The position numbers were made by a program, and so were the translations under genes. 57,642 bases of DNA from Verrucomicrobiia bacterium (GTDB lineage Bacteria; Verrucomicrobiota; Verrucomicrobiia; Verrucomicrobiales; DEV007): the NCBI GenBank assembly GCA_020439945.1, contig JAGRPB010000010.1, positions 1 to 57,642 of the forward strand. The letters are read 5' to 3'. Below are positions 17,640 through 26,941 of this stretch, one piece after another; position 1 is the first letter of the stretch; each line of letters starts with the position of its first letter. The notes beneath the pieces were generated by a model. That model saw nothing but the letters and a program-made list of their open reading frames with translations. It did not search any database and had not been told where the DNA came from.

Positions 17640-20423
17640 TCAGGGGATCACAGGAATCTTCATGACCTGCTTGGCGCGATCGTTGAACTGGATGCAGACG
17701 GCGATCGAACCGTAAAAGTTGATGACTTGTCCCAGCCCCTTGGCGCCCGCTCCGGTCCGATCCGTCGTCTGCGGAAGAAGGAAGCTCCGGATCGCGGTCG
17801 TGTCTCCGCCGGTTGCCTGGTACGAGGTGCCTTTGCGGAATTGAATGAAAGGTTTCCGCAGGATTTCTTCACCCATGCCCGGCGTCTTCACGTTGCCCAA
17901 CAAAATGCCCTGATTGGTCGCCGGCGATCCGACCAGTGATGCCAGCACCACATAGTTGCCACTGGCGGTATCGACATCGACTCGCTGGATCGTTCCGAGT
18001 TTCGGGCAATCGCAGCCGCAGACCTCGTCGCCTTCGCGAACGAGTTGCTGGATGGAGGAACCATTATTCGATATATGGAAAAGTGCGCAATCGTTGCGGG
18101 CATTGACTCCCGGACCGCGAAGCTTGGCCAGGATCAGACAGGTGTGGCTGTCGTCCAAATCCCAAAAACCGAGGAAGCGGTTCACGACCACGCCGGGTTC
18201 GTTGGCCGGATCGGGCTCCTGGCCTTTTCGCAATGCCAGGAATCCCAACTCACTCCATATCCCCTCGTTGTTATTCCCCTTGATGCCATCCCCCACGATA
18301 CGCGCCCGATAGACCGTCCTTTCGGTCTGAATGGTCTCGCCGAGAAAGGTGCGGAATTCAGCACCGGGAACATCGTCAGGCTCGTCACCTTGCCGGGCGA
18401 CATCCCCCGGACCTTCAGATTCCGAGTCGTAGAAGAAGCCTTGTTTTGCCGGCCCTTCTCCGGCTTCCAGGTAGTAGGCAGGGAAGCAGAAGAAGGCGCT
18501 GTTGGCGTAGCAGACCCGTCCGAAGAATTGGCCATAGTAATCGACGAAGGCCCCGGGGATCGCGTTTCCTTCCCGGTTTCGTTCGCCAGCAGGATCGACG
18601 TCTTCGAGAGGAATCCCGTATTCATCGACCGCGAAGACTCCAGTGTCGTTGGCGGCAGTGACTCCGTTCCCTTTTCTCAGCTGATAGGTGGCGGCGATGT
18701 TGGGACTGACGGAATTCTGAACCACCTCGGTGAAACGCTGGAATTTGGCATTGCTCAGTTCGAAGATTTCTTCGCCCGTTCGGAGCAGGGGCGAGTTCAT
18801 GTCGCCATACGCGCCGAGAACGACGCGATTGTTGGTCCCGTTGACGCCGGGGCCCCGAATGATGGCTTGGGCCACCGAGAAACCGGGATGCTCGGCGATG
18901 GGGGTGAACATCTTGGCAATGCTGGTGCCGTCGAAATTCGCACCGAGCGGAGTCAGGTTCTGTCCGCTGCGGGTTCGGGTGTCGAGGGAGCCGGAGTTTT
19001 CCGTCCAGACGCCGTTGACGCCCCGCGTGGCGGTGGCGAAGAAAGCGGTTTCGCCGAGATCGTTGATGAACAGATCGCGGAAATTGGTGAAGTCTGAACC
19101 GATCGATTTGGGGGCGAAATCTCCTTTTCGAGTCACCGTCTCCAGCGGCAAAGGACCGGAGAAATTGCGGTAGAGATAAACGGCCCCGGCTTCCGGGGCG
19201 AGATCGCCGTCCCAGAGGGCTCCGACTGCCGCACGATTTCCGCACAACGCGACGGCGGACCCGAAGAGCTGATCGTCGGCGGCATCCGGCGGAGACAAGC
19301 GAGCCAGGCGATTACCCGTAGAAATATCGAACAGGTAGGCGGCTCCGGCATCATTGCCATCGAGATCGGACCGCCAGGACCCGACCAGGGCGAGATTTCC
19401 ATCGATGGCGACATCCCAACCAAACCCGTCGCTGGTATCGTAGCTGAATGGTTCCAGCCCGGACTGCACGGAGCCGTTCACGATATCGACGACGTAGACC
19501 ACTCCGGAACCGGCGGCCGCGCCGTCTGCTCCGATGGCGCCTACGATGGCATATTTGTCCGAAAGCCGGACCGGCCACCCGAAATAGTCATCGGCCGAGG
19601 GGAAGGTTGCCTTGATCTTGCTGGCCTGCTGTCCCGTGGAGAGGTCGAAGACATAGAGCGCCCCGGAATCGGAGAATCCACTGTCTTCTCCATCGGCTCC
19701 GATCACGGCGATGTCTCCGCAGATGGCGACGCCTTCGCCAAATAAGGCGGTTGTCGAAGCGTCCGCGGCGAAGAGTTTGTCGATGAGCTCGCCGGTGCGG
19801 GCGTTGTAAACATAAACAGCGCCGGCGTCGATGGCCTGTTCATCGTCGTTGGGCGCTCCGCAGAGCACGGTCTCCCCACTGATGGCCACGGCGTAGGCGA
19901 AGTAGTTGTCGCTGGAGCCGGAATCGGGCAGCAACTTTGAGATCTGTCGACCGTTGCGGAGGTCGAATACGTAGGCGGCTCCCGATTCGGGCCCGGTAGC
20001 GTCGGCCCCGTACGCACCCACGACGGCGAGATTGCCGCAGATGGCGACGCCGTAGCCGAATTTGTCATCGGCGGCACCGTCGCTGGCGGTCAGGGTGCGC
20101 AGGTAGCGACCGGTGCGCGCATCGAAGACCTGGACCGAACCCGCGTTTTCAGCGACCTCGTCGCTGAAAGGCGATCCCGAGAGCAGGTAGCGATCCGACA
20201 TCGCGGTCGCGGTGCCAGCATTGTCGCCCGCGAAATCTCCTCCTCCGGGTCGGTGAAGCTTGGTAACGGTGGGTTCGAAGGCGGTGAGCGTGGTCGACCC
20301 GACCAGACCGAAGGCCACGAGGCATGTCAGGACCACCGCACTCAGCGACCGTCGAAGATTGCCAAGAAAGTGAAACACGCCGCAGGGCGAAGACAGGTGA
20401 TTAGGCAGGAAGGAATATTTCAT
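17640..20423 (-). CDS. Secreted double-propeller FG-GAP protein, paralog 1
   Basis: 927 residues. The leader has a charged start and hydrophobic core (SLSAVVLTCLVAFGLVG). Residues about 60-430 contain seven FG-GAP repeats of the form FGxxVAIxGxxAxVGAxxxD...GAxYVFDxxxG. The C-terminal half has seven further units, each marked by a motif like RKGD or REGD plus a Phe (for example KGDFAPKSIGSDF, RQGDEPDDVPGAEF, REGDEVCGCDCPK), and then a tail with LRPF-like, FRKGTSYQA and TGAGAKGLGQVIN. This predicts two tandem seven-bladed beta-propellers. FG-GAP domains usually mediate adhesion or ligand binding with Ca2+; the function here is unknown. It is divergent from paralog 2 and ends at an intrinsic terminator. 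Confidence 0.85.
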   Translation of the reverse strand: MKYSFLPNHLSSPCGVFHFLGNLRRSLSAVVLTCLVAFGLVGSTTLTAFEPTVTKLHRPGGGDFAGDNAGTATAMSDRYLLSGSPFSDEVAENAGSVQVFDARTGRYLRTLTASDGAADDKFGYGVAICGNLAVVGAYGADATGPESGAAYVFDLRNGRQISKLLPDSGSSDNYFAYAVAISGETVLCGAPNDDEQAIDAGAVYVYNARTGELIDKLFAADASTTALFGEGVAICGDIAVIGADGEDSGFSDSGALYVFDLSTGQQASKIKATFPSADDYFGWPVRLSDKYAIVGAIGADGAAAGSGVVYVVDIVNGSVQSGLEPFSYDTSDGFGWDVAIDGNLALVGSWRSDLDGNDAGAAYLFDISTGNRLARLSPPDAADDQLFGSAVALCGNRAAVGALWDGDLAPEAGAVYLYRNFSGPLPLETVTRKGDFAPKSIGSDFTNFRDLFINDLGETAFFATATRGVNGVWTENSGSLDTRTRSGQNLTPLGANFDGTSIAKMFTPIAEHPGFSVAQAIIRGPGVNGTNNRVVLGAYGDMNSPLLRTGEEIFELSNAKFQRFTEVVQNSVSPNIAATYQLRKGNGVTAANDTGVFAVDEYGIPLEDVDPAGERNREGNAIPGAFVDYYGQFFGRVCYANSAFFCFPAYYLEAGEGPAKQGFFYDSESEGPGDVARQGDEPDDVPGAEFRTFLGETIQTERTVYRARIVGDGIKGNNNEGIWSELGFLALRKGQEPDPANEPGVVVNRFLGFWDLDDSHTCLILAKLRGPGVNARNDCALFHISNNGSSIQQLVREGDEVCGCDCPKLGTIQRVDVDTASGNYVVLASLVGSPATNQGILLGNVKTPGMGEEILRKPFIQFRKGTSYQATGGDTTAIRSFLLPQTTDRTGAGAKGLGQVINFYGSIAVCIQFNDRAKQVMKIPVIP

Positions 20424-20706
20424 GAGTCACGAGGTTCTGCCGCTACCGGTTCTTGTAGGGGCAGAAACCCGTGACCCTCTTCCCACCTGTTTCCGCAGGT
20501 GAACAAACGTCCCGGAGTCTTGTTCAATTCAATGAGTCTTACCAGCATTTTCGGCAGGAAAGCGTGGGTTTGTCGCCGGGCCTCGCACAATGCAAAACGG
20601 TGGAATTCCCTGATACCGAGGCCGATCCGAAATGTCCCGTGGAAACACGCGATGGAGGTGATGATCCGATTGTGAAATCAAAGGAGCTTCTCTATCATTC
20701 ATCACC
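20424..20706. promoter_or_regulatory. Divergent intergenic region between FG-GAP paralogs 1 and 2
   Basis: This 283-bp gap separates two divergently transcribed paralogs and should hold both promoters. CACCTG (20484-20489) and CAGGTG (20496-20501) form a palindrome of 18 bp overall, 60 nt before the start of paralog 1, similar in size to the 18-bp palindromes near paralogs 4 and 5 but of unrelated sequence. An AAAGGAG near 20680 is too far from the ATG at 20707 to be a standard ribosome-binding site. No ORF or RNA gene is apparent. Confidence 0.4.
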
Positions 20707-23370
20707 ATGAGAACACTCGCTTTTGGCAACTGGCTGTTGATCACTTTCCTGATTTCAAACGTCGCCGCCAGCGACCCGACAGTTTTGCGGCTGAATGGTC
20801 CGGTGAGCGGCTCGGGAGCCGGCCATCACTTCGGTCGATCCGTGGCGGCCACCGAGACCTTTTCCGTCGCTGGCAATCCTGAAGACAGCGAATTGGAGAA
20901 CGAAGCGGGGGCGGTCCATGTATTCCGTGTCCGCGACGGCCGAAGACTGCGCACACTGCGTCCCTCGGATCCGGAAACGGGAGCCAATTTCGGCGCCGCC
21001 GTCGCCATCAGTGGAAATTACGTTCTCATCGGTGCCCCCAAGGATGACGCCGGCATGGGCTCCGCCTATGTATTCGACGTCCGGAACGGTCGTGAGCTGA
21101 TGAAAATTCCATCGTCCGCGGCGGAGGTGAACTCGTTTTTCGGACAGACCGTCGACCTGGAGGGAACCCTCGCCGTGATCGGCGCCCCGTCCGATGACCA
21201 TGCCGTTGTGAACGGAGGGGCGGTGACGACGGTGCGAATCGATCCCAAGGCCAAAACCTTCACCACGCTCTTCCACGGAGCGGTTGGAGAAACCATTGGT
21301 GGAGACGGCTTCGGGGTGTCGGTTTCCCTGAGCGACGAGACGCTGCTCGTGGGCGCCCCGGGACGAACTTCGCAAACCGGTGCCGTCTATTTTCTGAACG
21401 CCCTGACCGGAGATCAGCTGGACAAGAGCATCGCCAGCGACGGGGTCGCCGGTGATCGATTCGGCTGGGCGGTGGACATACAGGGAGACCGCGCCCTGGT
21501 AGGAGCCCCCCTGGCCGTGGTCTCCCCTTTCACCAGCGGCGCCGCCTACGTTTTTCTCACCGAAAACGGGAACGAAGAACACAAGTTGGTCGCCGACAAC
21601 GGCTACACGGACGATCGATTCGGCGAGTCAGTGACTCTCCATTGCCGGACCGCCTTCGTTGGCGCACCGGGAGCCAACCACGGGTTCATCGACAACGGAT
21701 CGGTCTACGTTTTCCAGAACGACGCATTTCTCGGTGAATTGGAGGCCAGCGATCCGAGCGACGGTGATGAATACGGGTCGGCCCTCGCCTGCACCGGAAA
21801 GTCCCTGCTCGTTGGCGCCCCCGGCTCGATGGATCTTCCAGGCCAGGCCGCAGGTTCGGCCTACCTCCGGCCCATGCTGTCCCTGCCGCTTTCGGGCATC
21901 GTGTCACGGGTCTACGCCCAAAAGGGGGACACGGTACCCGGCATTGCCGATGCCACCTTCCGCTCCTTTCCCAAGCTCCAGCTGAGAAATACCGTCGGCC
22001 CCATCGTGCTGGCGAATCTCGCCGGACCCGGCGCGCCTCGAGGACAGAATGTCGGCCTCTTCGCGGAATGGGGAAATGCCTGGATCCTGCGGATGCGAAC
22101 CGGTGATACTCTCGGCCCCCTGAAGGTCAACCGTATCTCTGATCCCGTCGATCTCTACAGCAGCAGCGAACTCCTCTTCAAGATCCAGGGAACCGGCACC
22201 GGCATCAATGGAGGAAACAACGAAGCGGTTGTCTGCGACGATGGCACGACCCTGTCGATCCTGTTTCAGGAAGGCGACGAGCTCAATACAGGCGGATTCA
22301 CCGGTCAGAAGCTCGCCGCGATGGGTCCGCCGCTGGGGAACAACGAAGTTGGGCGATCTTCGCTGTTCTCAACCCTGAAATCGGGATCAACCACCGTCAA
22401 TGCGGCCGGCAACTCCTGCGCCGTGGGCTTCGATCCCACTCCCTTCAGCATTCTCGGCAGCATCATCGAGGGCACCCTGACACCGTTGATGGATGTGAAT
22501 TTCGGTCAGGTCTACTCCCGACTGGGGGGCAATGATGATGACATGCACGTGGTGACCGCCCTGACCGGGGATGCGGTGACTCCGGCAGACAATGCCGCCG
22601 TGTGGGAAAAACCCTATTCCGCGTCCCCCGCCACTCTGACGGCGCGAAAGGGCGATGCCGAAGCTGGAGGACTTCTGCGTGCCTTCCTTGGAGAAGCCTT
22701 CAACTACAGCTACGAACTCTACCGCTGCTCCTTGTCAGGTGTCCCGGCTTCGCAGAACGAAGCCATTTTCACGGGAAGCTCATTCAACCTCATCTGCCAG
22801 GAAGGCATCAGCAATCCCGGACTCCCTTCCGGGGTCGTGGTCAGCCGCTTCCTCCGATATTTCGCCGCCGACAATGACGATGCCCTGATGCTGGTGAAAC
22901 TTCGCGGCCCCGGCGTCAATGCTTCCAACGACCTCGCGCTGCTCCACTGTGCCAGCCTCTCCGACTGGCGTATCCTGATTCGCGAGGGCGACACCGCTCC
23001 GGATACCGGCGGCGCGCGCGTTGGCCGCATCCTCCAGGTTGATTGCGAGGCGGAATACGGAGGCTATACGGTGCTGGTAAGCCTGACCGGCTGTTCTCCC
23101 TCGACCAACCAGGCACTCTATGGGGGCAAGGTTTACATCCCCGGTGCCTTTGCCATCGAGAACCGAAGCCGCCCCCGATTGCGATTGCGAAAAGGCACCT
23201 ACCAGACCGTTTTCGGAAAGACAGTGGCACTGCAAAGCATCAAGCTCCCCGTGGTTCTCGAAAGCACGGGCGCGGGCAATCGCGGTCTCGGGTCGACCCT
23301 CTTCTACCACTGGATCATTACCCAACTCACCATGAGTGATCGCTCCGTACTGGTAGCTCGGCTGGAATAG
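20707..23370 (+). CDS. Secreted double-propeller FG-GAP protein, paralog 2
   Basis: 887 residues, the shortest of the seven paralogs. A signal peptide (MRTLAFGNWLLITFLISNVAAS) is followed by seven FG-GAP blades (about residues 35-390; for example RFGWAVDIQGDRALVGAP and EYGSALACTGKSLLVGAP) and seven RxGD-type repeats (KGDTVPGIADATF, RTGDTLGPL, RKGDAEAGGLLRAFLGE, REGDTAPDTGGAR). The tail has RLRKGTYQTV and STGAGNRGLGS, matching the family. It lacks the Cys-rich GCDCP version of the last repeat found in paralogs 1 and 3. It is the only paralog directly upstream of the ribosomal protein genes. Confidence 0.85.
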   Translation: MRTLAFGNWLLITFLISNVAASDPTVLRLNGPVSGSGAGHHFGRSVAATETFSVAGNPEDSELENEAGAVHVFRVRDGRRLRTLRPSDPETGANFGAAVAISGNYVLIGAPKDDAGMGSAYVFDVRNGRELMKIPSSAAEVNSFFGQTVDLEGTLAVIGAPSDDHAVVNGGAVTTVRIDPKAKTFTTLFHGAVGETIGGDGFGVSVSLSDETLLVGAPGRTSQTGAVYFLNALTGDQLDKSIASDGVAGDRFGWAVDIQGDRALVGAPLAVVSPFTSGAAYVFLTENGNEEHKLVADNGYTDDRFGESVTLHCRTAFVGAPGANHGFIDNGSVYVFQNDAFLGELEASDPSDGDEYGSALACTGKSLLVGAPGSMDLPGQAAGSAYLRPMLSLPLSGIVSRVYAQKGDTVPGIADATFRSFPKLQLRNTVGPIVLANLAGPGAPRGQNVGLFAEWGNAWILRMRTGDTLGPLKVNRISDPVDLYSSSELLFKIQGTGTGINGGNNEAVVCDDGTTLSILFQEGDELNTGGFTGQKLAAMGPPLGNNEVGRSSLFSTLKSGSTTVNAAGNSCAVGFDPTPFSILGSIIEGTLTPLMDVNFGQVYSRLGGNDDDMHVVTALTGDAVTPADNAAVWEKPYSASPATLTARKGDAEAGGLLRAFLGEAFNYSYELYRCSLSGVPASQNEAIFTGSSFNLICQEGISNPGLPSGVVVSRFLRYFAADNDDALMLVKLRGPGVNASNDLALLHCASLSDWRILIREGDTAPDTGGARVGRILQVDCEAEYGGYTVLVSLTGCSPSTNQALYGGKVYIPGAFAIENRSRPRLRLRKGTYQTVFGKTVALQSIKLPVVLESTGAGNRGLGSTLFYHWIITQLTMSDRSVLVARLE

Positions 23371-23470
23371 ATGCCCAGGTGGCAGGCCCAATTCGCCCCC
23401 CGATTTTTCACCAGAAAATCCGAAAAACCGGGTTGCACGATCGAGAATTCCCACTACTTTCCCCGCCGCT

Positions 23471-23680
23471 ATGGCTCGCACAGGTGGAAAAGCAAAAACT
23501 CGCAAATCGTTCGCCAAACGTTTCAAGGTGACCGGTTCCGGTAGAATTCTGCGTCGGAAACAGGGCAAACGCCACCTGAACCGCCGCAAGAACTCCAAGC
23601 GTCTTCGTAACCTGGGCCAGTCTGCGCTCGTGGCGAAATGCGACGAGGCCCGCGTGAAGGCAGAAATGCCTTTCGATTGA
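23471..23680 (+). CDS. rpmI: Ribosomal protein L35
   Basis: 69 residues, strongly basic, with the L35 pattern KAKTRKSFAKRFKVTGSGRI, the RHLNRRKNSKRLRNL segment and a short C-terminal helix. It is part of the large ribosomal subunit. rplT follows 187 bp downstream, the usual pairing. infC, which normally precedes rpmI, is not present here; a secreted FG-GAP gene occupies that place. Confidence 0.95.
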   Translation: MARTGGKAKTRKSFAKRFKVTGSGRILRRKQGKRHLNRRKNSKRLRNLGQSALVAKCDEARVKAEMPFD

Positions 23681-23867
23681 TTGATTTTTTTGACTCTCGT
23701 TTCGGCGGACGACTCCGGTCGAATTCGCCAAACACCCCACGCATCCCAGCCGACTGGCGGCGCGGCAATTTCCCGATCCCGGGACGATTGCCCACCGGCG
23801 CCTGAACGAACGAGTGAGTCGGCGGATCGAAAACGAAAACAACAGCTCGTTCGGAGGTTAAAAGAAA

Positions 23868-24242
23868 ATGCCACGCGCCACCAACGCACCCGCCAGTCGC
23901 AAGCGCCGCAAGCGCATCCTGAAGAAAGCCAAGGGTTTCCGCGGCTCTCGTTCCAAGCTGTTCCGCACCGCCAAGGACGCCGTCTACAAGGCGCAGACCT
24001 GGGCCTACCGGGACCGCAAAAACCGTAAGCGCAACTTCCGACGTCTCTGGATCCAGCGCATCAGCGCCGCCTGCCGTGAGCAGGGCCTGACCTACTCGCG
24101 CTTCATCGAAGGTCTCGCCGCCGCTGGTATCGATCTGGATCGCAAGGTCCTCGCCGACCTCGCGGTGCACGATTCCGTCGCTTTTGGCGCCATCGTCGAA
24201 CAGGCGAAAGCCGGCCTCGACGCCAAGGCGACTTCCGCGTAA
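23868..24242 (+). CDS. rplT: Ribosomal protein L20
   Basis: 124 residues with the L20 features: basic N-terminal extension ([19 protein letters not shown]), then [47 protein letters not shown] and [11 protein letters not shown]. It organises 23S rRNA during early assembly. A clear ribosome-binding site, CGGAGG at 23852-23857, lies ahead of the ATG. The gene is followed by an intrinsic terminator, so the rpmI-rplT unit ends before the pheS region. Confidence 0.96.
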   Translation: MPRATNAPASRKRRKRILKKAKGFRGSRSKLFRTAKDAVYKAQTWAYRDRKNRKRNFRRLWIQRISAACREQGLTYSRFIEGLAAAGIDLDRKVLADLAVHDSVAFGAIVEQAKAGLDAKATSA

Positions 24243-24294
24243 CGCCAGAGCCGCTTCTTTCGACCCATTCTCACTGAAACGGTCGAATTCGTTG

Positions 24295-24334
24295 AAAAGC
24301 CGGACTCGCCTTCCCAGGCGAAGGCCGGCTTTTT
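24295..24334 (+). terminator. Intrinsic terminator after rplT
   Basis: AAAAGCCGG and CCGGCTTTTT pair around an inner GCCT/AGGC stem, ending in a T run. The structure lies about 55 bp after the rplT stop. Confidence 0.8.
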
Positions 24335-24400
24335 CATTTCTTCCCCACAGATCCCCTCACCTTCGTTGCCAGTTTCTCGTTTGTGATTCGTCTGTCCCGT

Positions 24401-25237
24401 ATGAAAACGCTGCGCCTCCTCTCGATCCTCTGTCTGGTTGTCCCCTGTTTCGCCTGCGTCGGAATGGCCGTGGGAGCGGAGATTCCTGAATTCGCCACGG
24501 TTCCGGCGCCGGGAAAATCGGTCGAAGAGGCCGAACCCAGAATGGTGCGCCTCGACCTGGCCGCAAAAACGGAGAAGAAGAACCAGATCACCGATGATGA
24601 GGCCTGGTGGGAGCGGAACCAACTTGAATCTCCTTTCCTGAGCGTTCCAAATTCCTTCAGCGGTCAGGCTGGCGATCTGCCAGAGGTCATGCCAGCTCAG
24701 TTGCCAAACGGTCGCCGCGTCGTCACCGCCAGCCTGAGCGGCGATCAGCCCTTCGCCATTTACGGAGCCGATTACGCGCAGGGCGACCAGGTGCTGCTTT
24801 TCGACAAGGAGCTGGGCAAGATCACCCACGCCCTCGATTTTTCGCCGTGGATCACCGGACGCTACCGGGTGCAGTGGCTCCAGGTGGTCGATGACACGCT
24901 CTACCTCAGCTACGGCATCAACGGCTACGCCAAGGAAGTTGGCGGAAAAACCGGTTACATCGCCGCCTACGAGCTGACTGAGCTCAAACTCATATGGCAA
25001 TCCGAGCCGCTCGTCGCCAACAGCCGCAACTTTCTCGTCGTCGACGACAGCGTCATCAGCGGCTACGGATTCACCGACGAGGACGACTACCTCTACGTGA
25101 TCAACCGGTTCACCGGCGAAATCCTCCAATCGGAGAAGGTCGCTTCCGGTCCTGATTTCCTGATCCGCAAGGACGACCGACTTTTCGTGCGCTGCTACAA
25201 TCGCGACTACGTGTTTCCGCTCATCATTCCCCAGTAA
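24401..25237 (+). CDS. Secreted PQQ-like propeller protein, unknown function
   Basis: 278 residues with a signal peptide (MKTLRLLSILCLVVPCFACVGMAVGA). The middle and end contain weak beta-propeller-like strands: FAIYGADYAQGDQVLLFDKELG, DTLYLSYGING, NFLVVDDSVISGYGFTDEDDYLYVINRFTGEILQ and DRLFVRCYNRDYVFPL. These resemble PQQ-type or WD-like blades, too few for a full propeller. It sits between rplT and pheS with a 16-bp gap to pheS, so it may share a transcript with the synthetase genes without functional link. The ATG at 24401 begins the leader; the frame opens at 24383. Confidence 0.6.
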   Translation: MKTLRLLSILCLVVPCFACVGMAVGAEIPEFATVPAPGKSVEEAEPRMVRLDLAAKTEKKNQITDDEAWWERNQLESPFLSVPNSFSGQAGDLPEVMPAQLPNGRRVVTASLSGDQPFAIYGADYAQGDQVLLFDKELGKITHALDFSPWITGRYRVQWLQVVDDTLYLSYGINGYAKEVGGKTGYIAAYELTELKLIWQSEPLVANSRNFLVVDDSVISGYGFTDEDDYLYVINRFTGEILQSEKVASGPDFLIRKDDRLFVRCYNRDYVFPLIIPQ

Positions 25238-25253
25238 TCCCGCCTCTCTTCCC

Positions 25254-26270
<1,017 letters not shown>

Positions 26271-26300
26271 TTTTTTTGATTGCCACGCTTAGCGCGGGAT

Positions 26301-26318
26301 GGTAATTTTATAATTACC
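26301..26318. promoter_or_regulatory. AT-rich perfect inverted repeat at the start of the small membrane gene
   Basis: GGTAATT (26301-26307) and AATTACC (26312-26318) form a perfect 7-bp hairpin with a TTAT loop, ending immediately before the ATG at 26319. It could be an operator, a weak promoter element, or an RNA hairpin controlling translation. Confidence 0.5.
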
Positions 26319-26507
26319 ATGTTTAATATCATTTCTGGAATACTGTTGATCGGGGTGGCTCTTTCCGGTTATCTCGACTTTCTCGGATTCTCCAAGTATC
26401 CGTTGCTCGGTTTCGGCTGCATCGGAATCGTCTTCGGCACGATCAGGATGATCAAGAAAGCGAGACTGAAAAAGCGGATGCTCGAACGCGGTTCGCTCTA
26501 CTACTGA
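26319..26507 (+). CDS. Small membrane protein, unknown function
   Basis: 62 residues: two hydrophobic segments, FNIISGILLIGVALSGYL and LLGFGCIGIVFGTIRMI, separated by a short loop and followed by a basic tail (KKARLKKRMLERG). It is related in layout to the 51-residue protein at 26678: both begin with N-I-I-x-G-I and contain two hydrophobic helices with a basic C-terminus. It lies between pheS and pheT. The ATG at 26319 is preferred over an upstream start at 26280 because the hairpin lies between them. I do not recognise a family. Confidence 0.55.
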   Translation: MFNIISGILLIGVALSGYLDFLGFSKYPLLGFGCIGIVFGTIRMIKKARLKKRMLERGSLYY

Positions 26508-26560
26508 GCCGCCGTTATCGTCGATCGCCTTCCGGCCTTCCCCTGAAACAAGCGAGACTC

Positions 26561-26601
26561 GACCCAACAGGGTCAGGTCCGCGACCTGACAGGGTTGAAT
26601 G
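26561..26601. repeat. Dispersed CAACCCTGT palindromic repeat, intergenic copy
   Basis: GTCAGGTC (26572-26579) and GACCTGAC (26583-26590) are perfect arms around CGC. Bases 26577-26601 are identical to 8325-8349. The element sits between two small membrane genes. Confidence 0.8.
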
Positions 26602-26677
26602 CCGGCGGAATTCTCTCCAAATTTCGTTAAATTTTGGTCTTGCCGATTCCGGTAGGGCTGCCAGTATCGGCGGCGCT

Positions 26678-26833
26678 ATGTGGAACATCATTTTCGGCAT
26701 CGTCTTCATCATCGGCGGTCTCAGCGGAAAGTTGGCCCTCCTCGGAACCAACAGCGGAAATCTGCTCGCCCTGGTCGGTGCCGGGTTGTTGGTGTGGGGA
26801 ATCGTCCAGGTCATCCGAGCGCGTCGGGGCTGA
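26678..26833 (+). CDS. Tiny membrane protein, paralog of the 62-residue neighbour
   Basis: 51 residues from an ATG at 26678 to a TGA at 26831-26833: MWNIIFGIVFIIGGLSGKLA, then LLGTNSGNLLALVGAGLLVWGIVQVI and a basic end RARRG. The two-helix layout and the opening N-I-I-x-G-I-x-x-I match the protein at 26319-26507, suggesting duplication. It lies 108 bp before pheT. Being very short and without clear ribosome-binding sequence, the call rests on the similarity to its neighbour. Confidence 0.5.
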   Translation: MWNIIFGIVFIIGGLSGKLALLGTNSGNLLALVGAGLLVWGIVQVIRARRG

Positions 26834-26941
26834 GCGAAGCTCACTGACTTGGGCGAAGACACCATCTCCCGGTTCTCCGCCTTGATTTGCGGCTCGTTCG
26901 CCGCAAATTGTGCCCCCCTTTTCCCTCGAAGGGGTTTTCCC

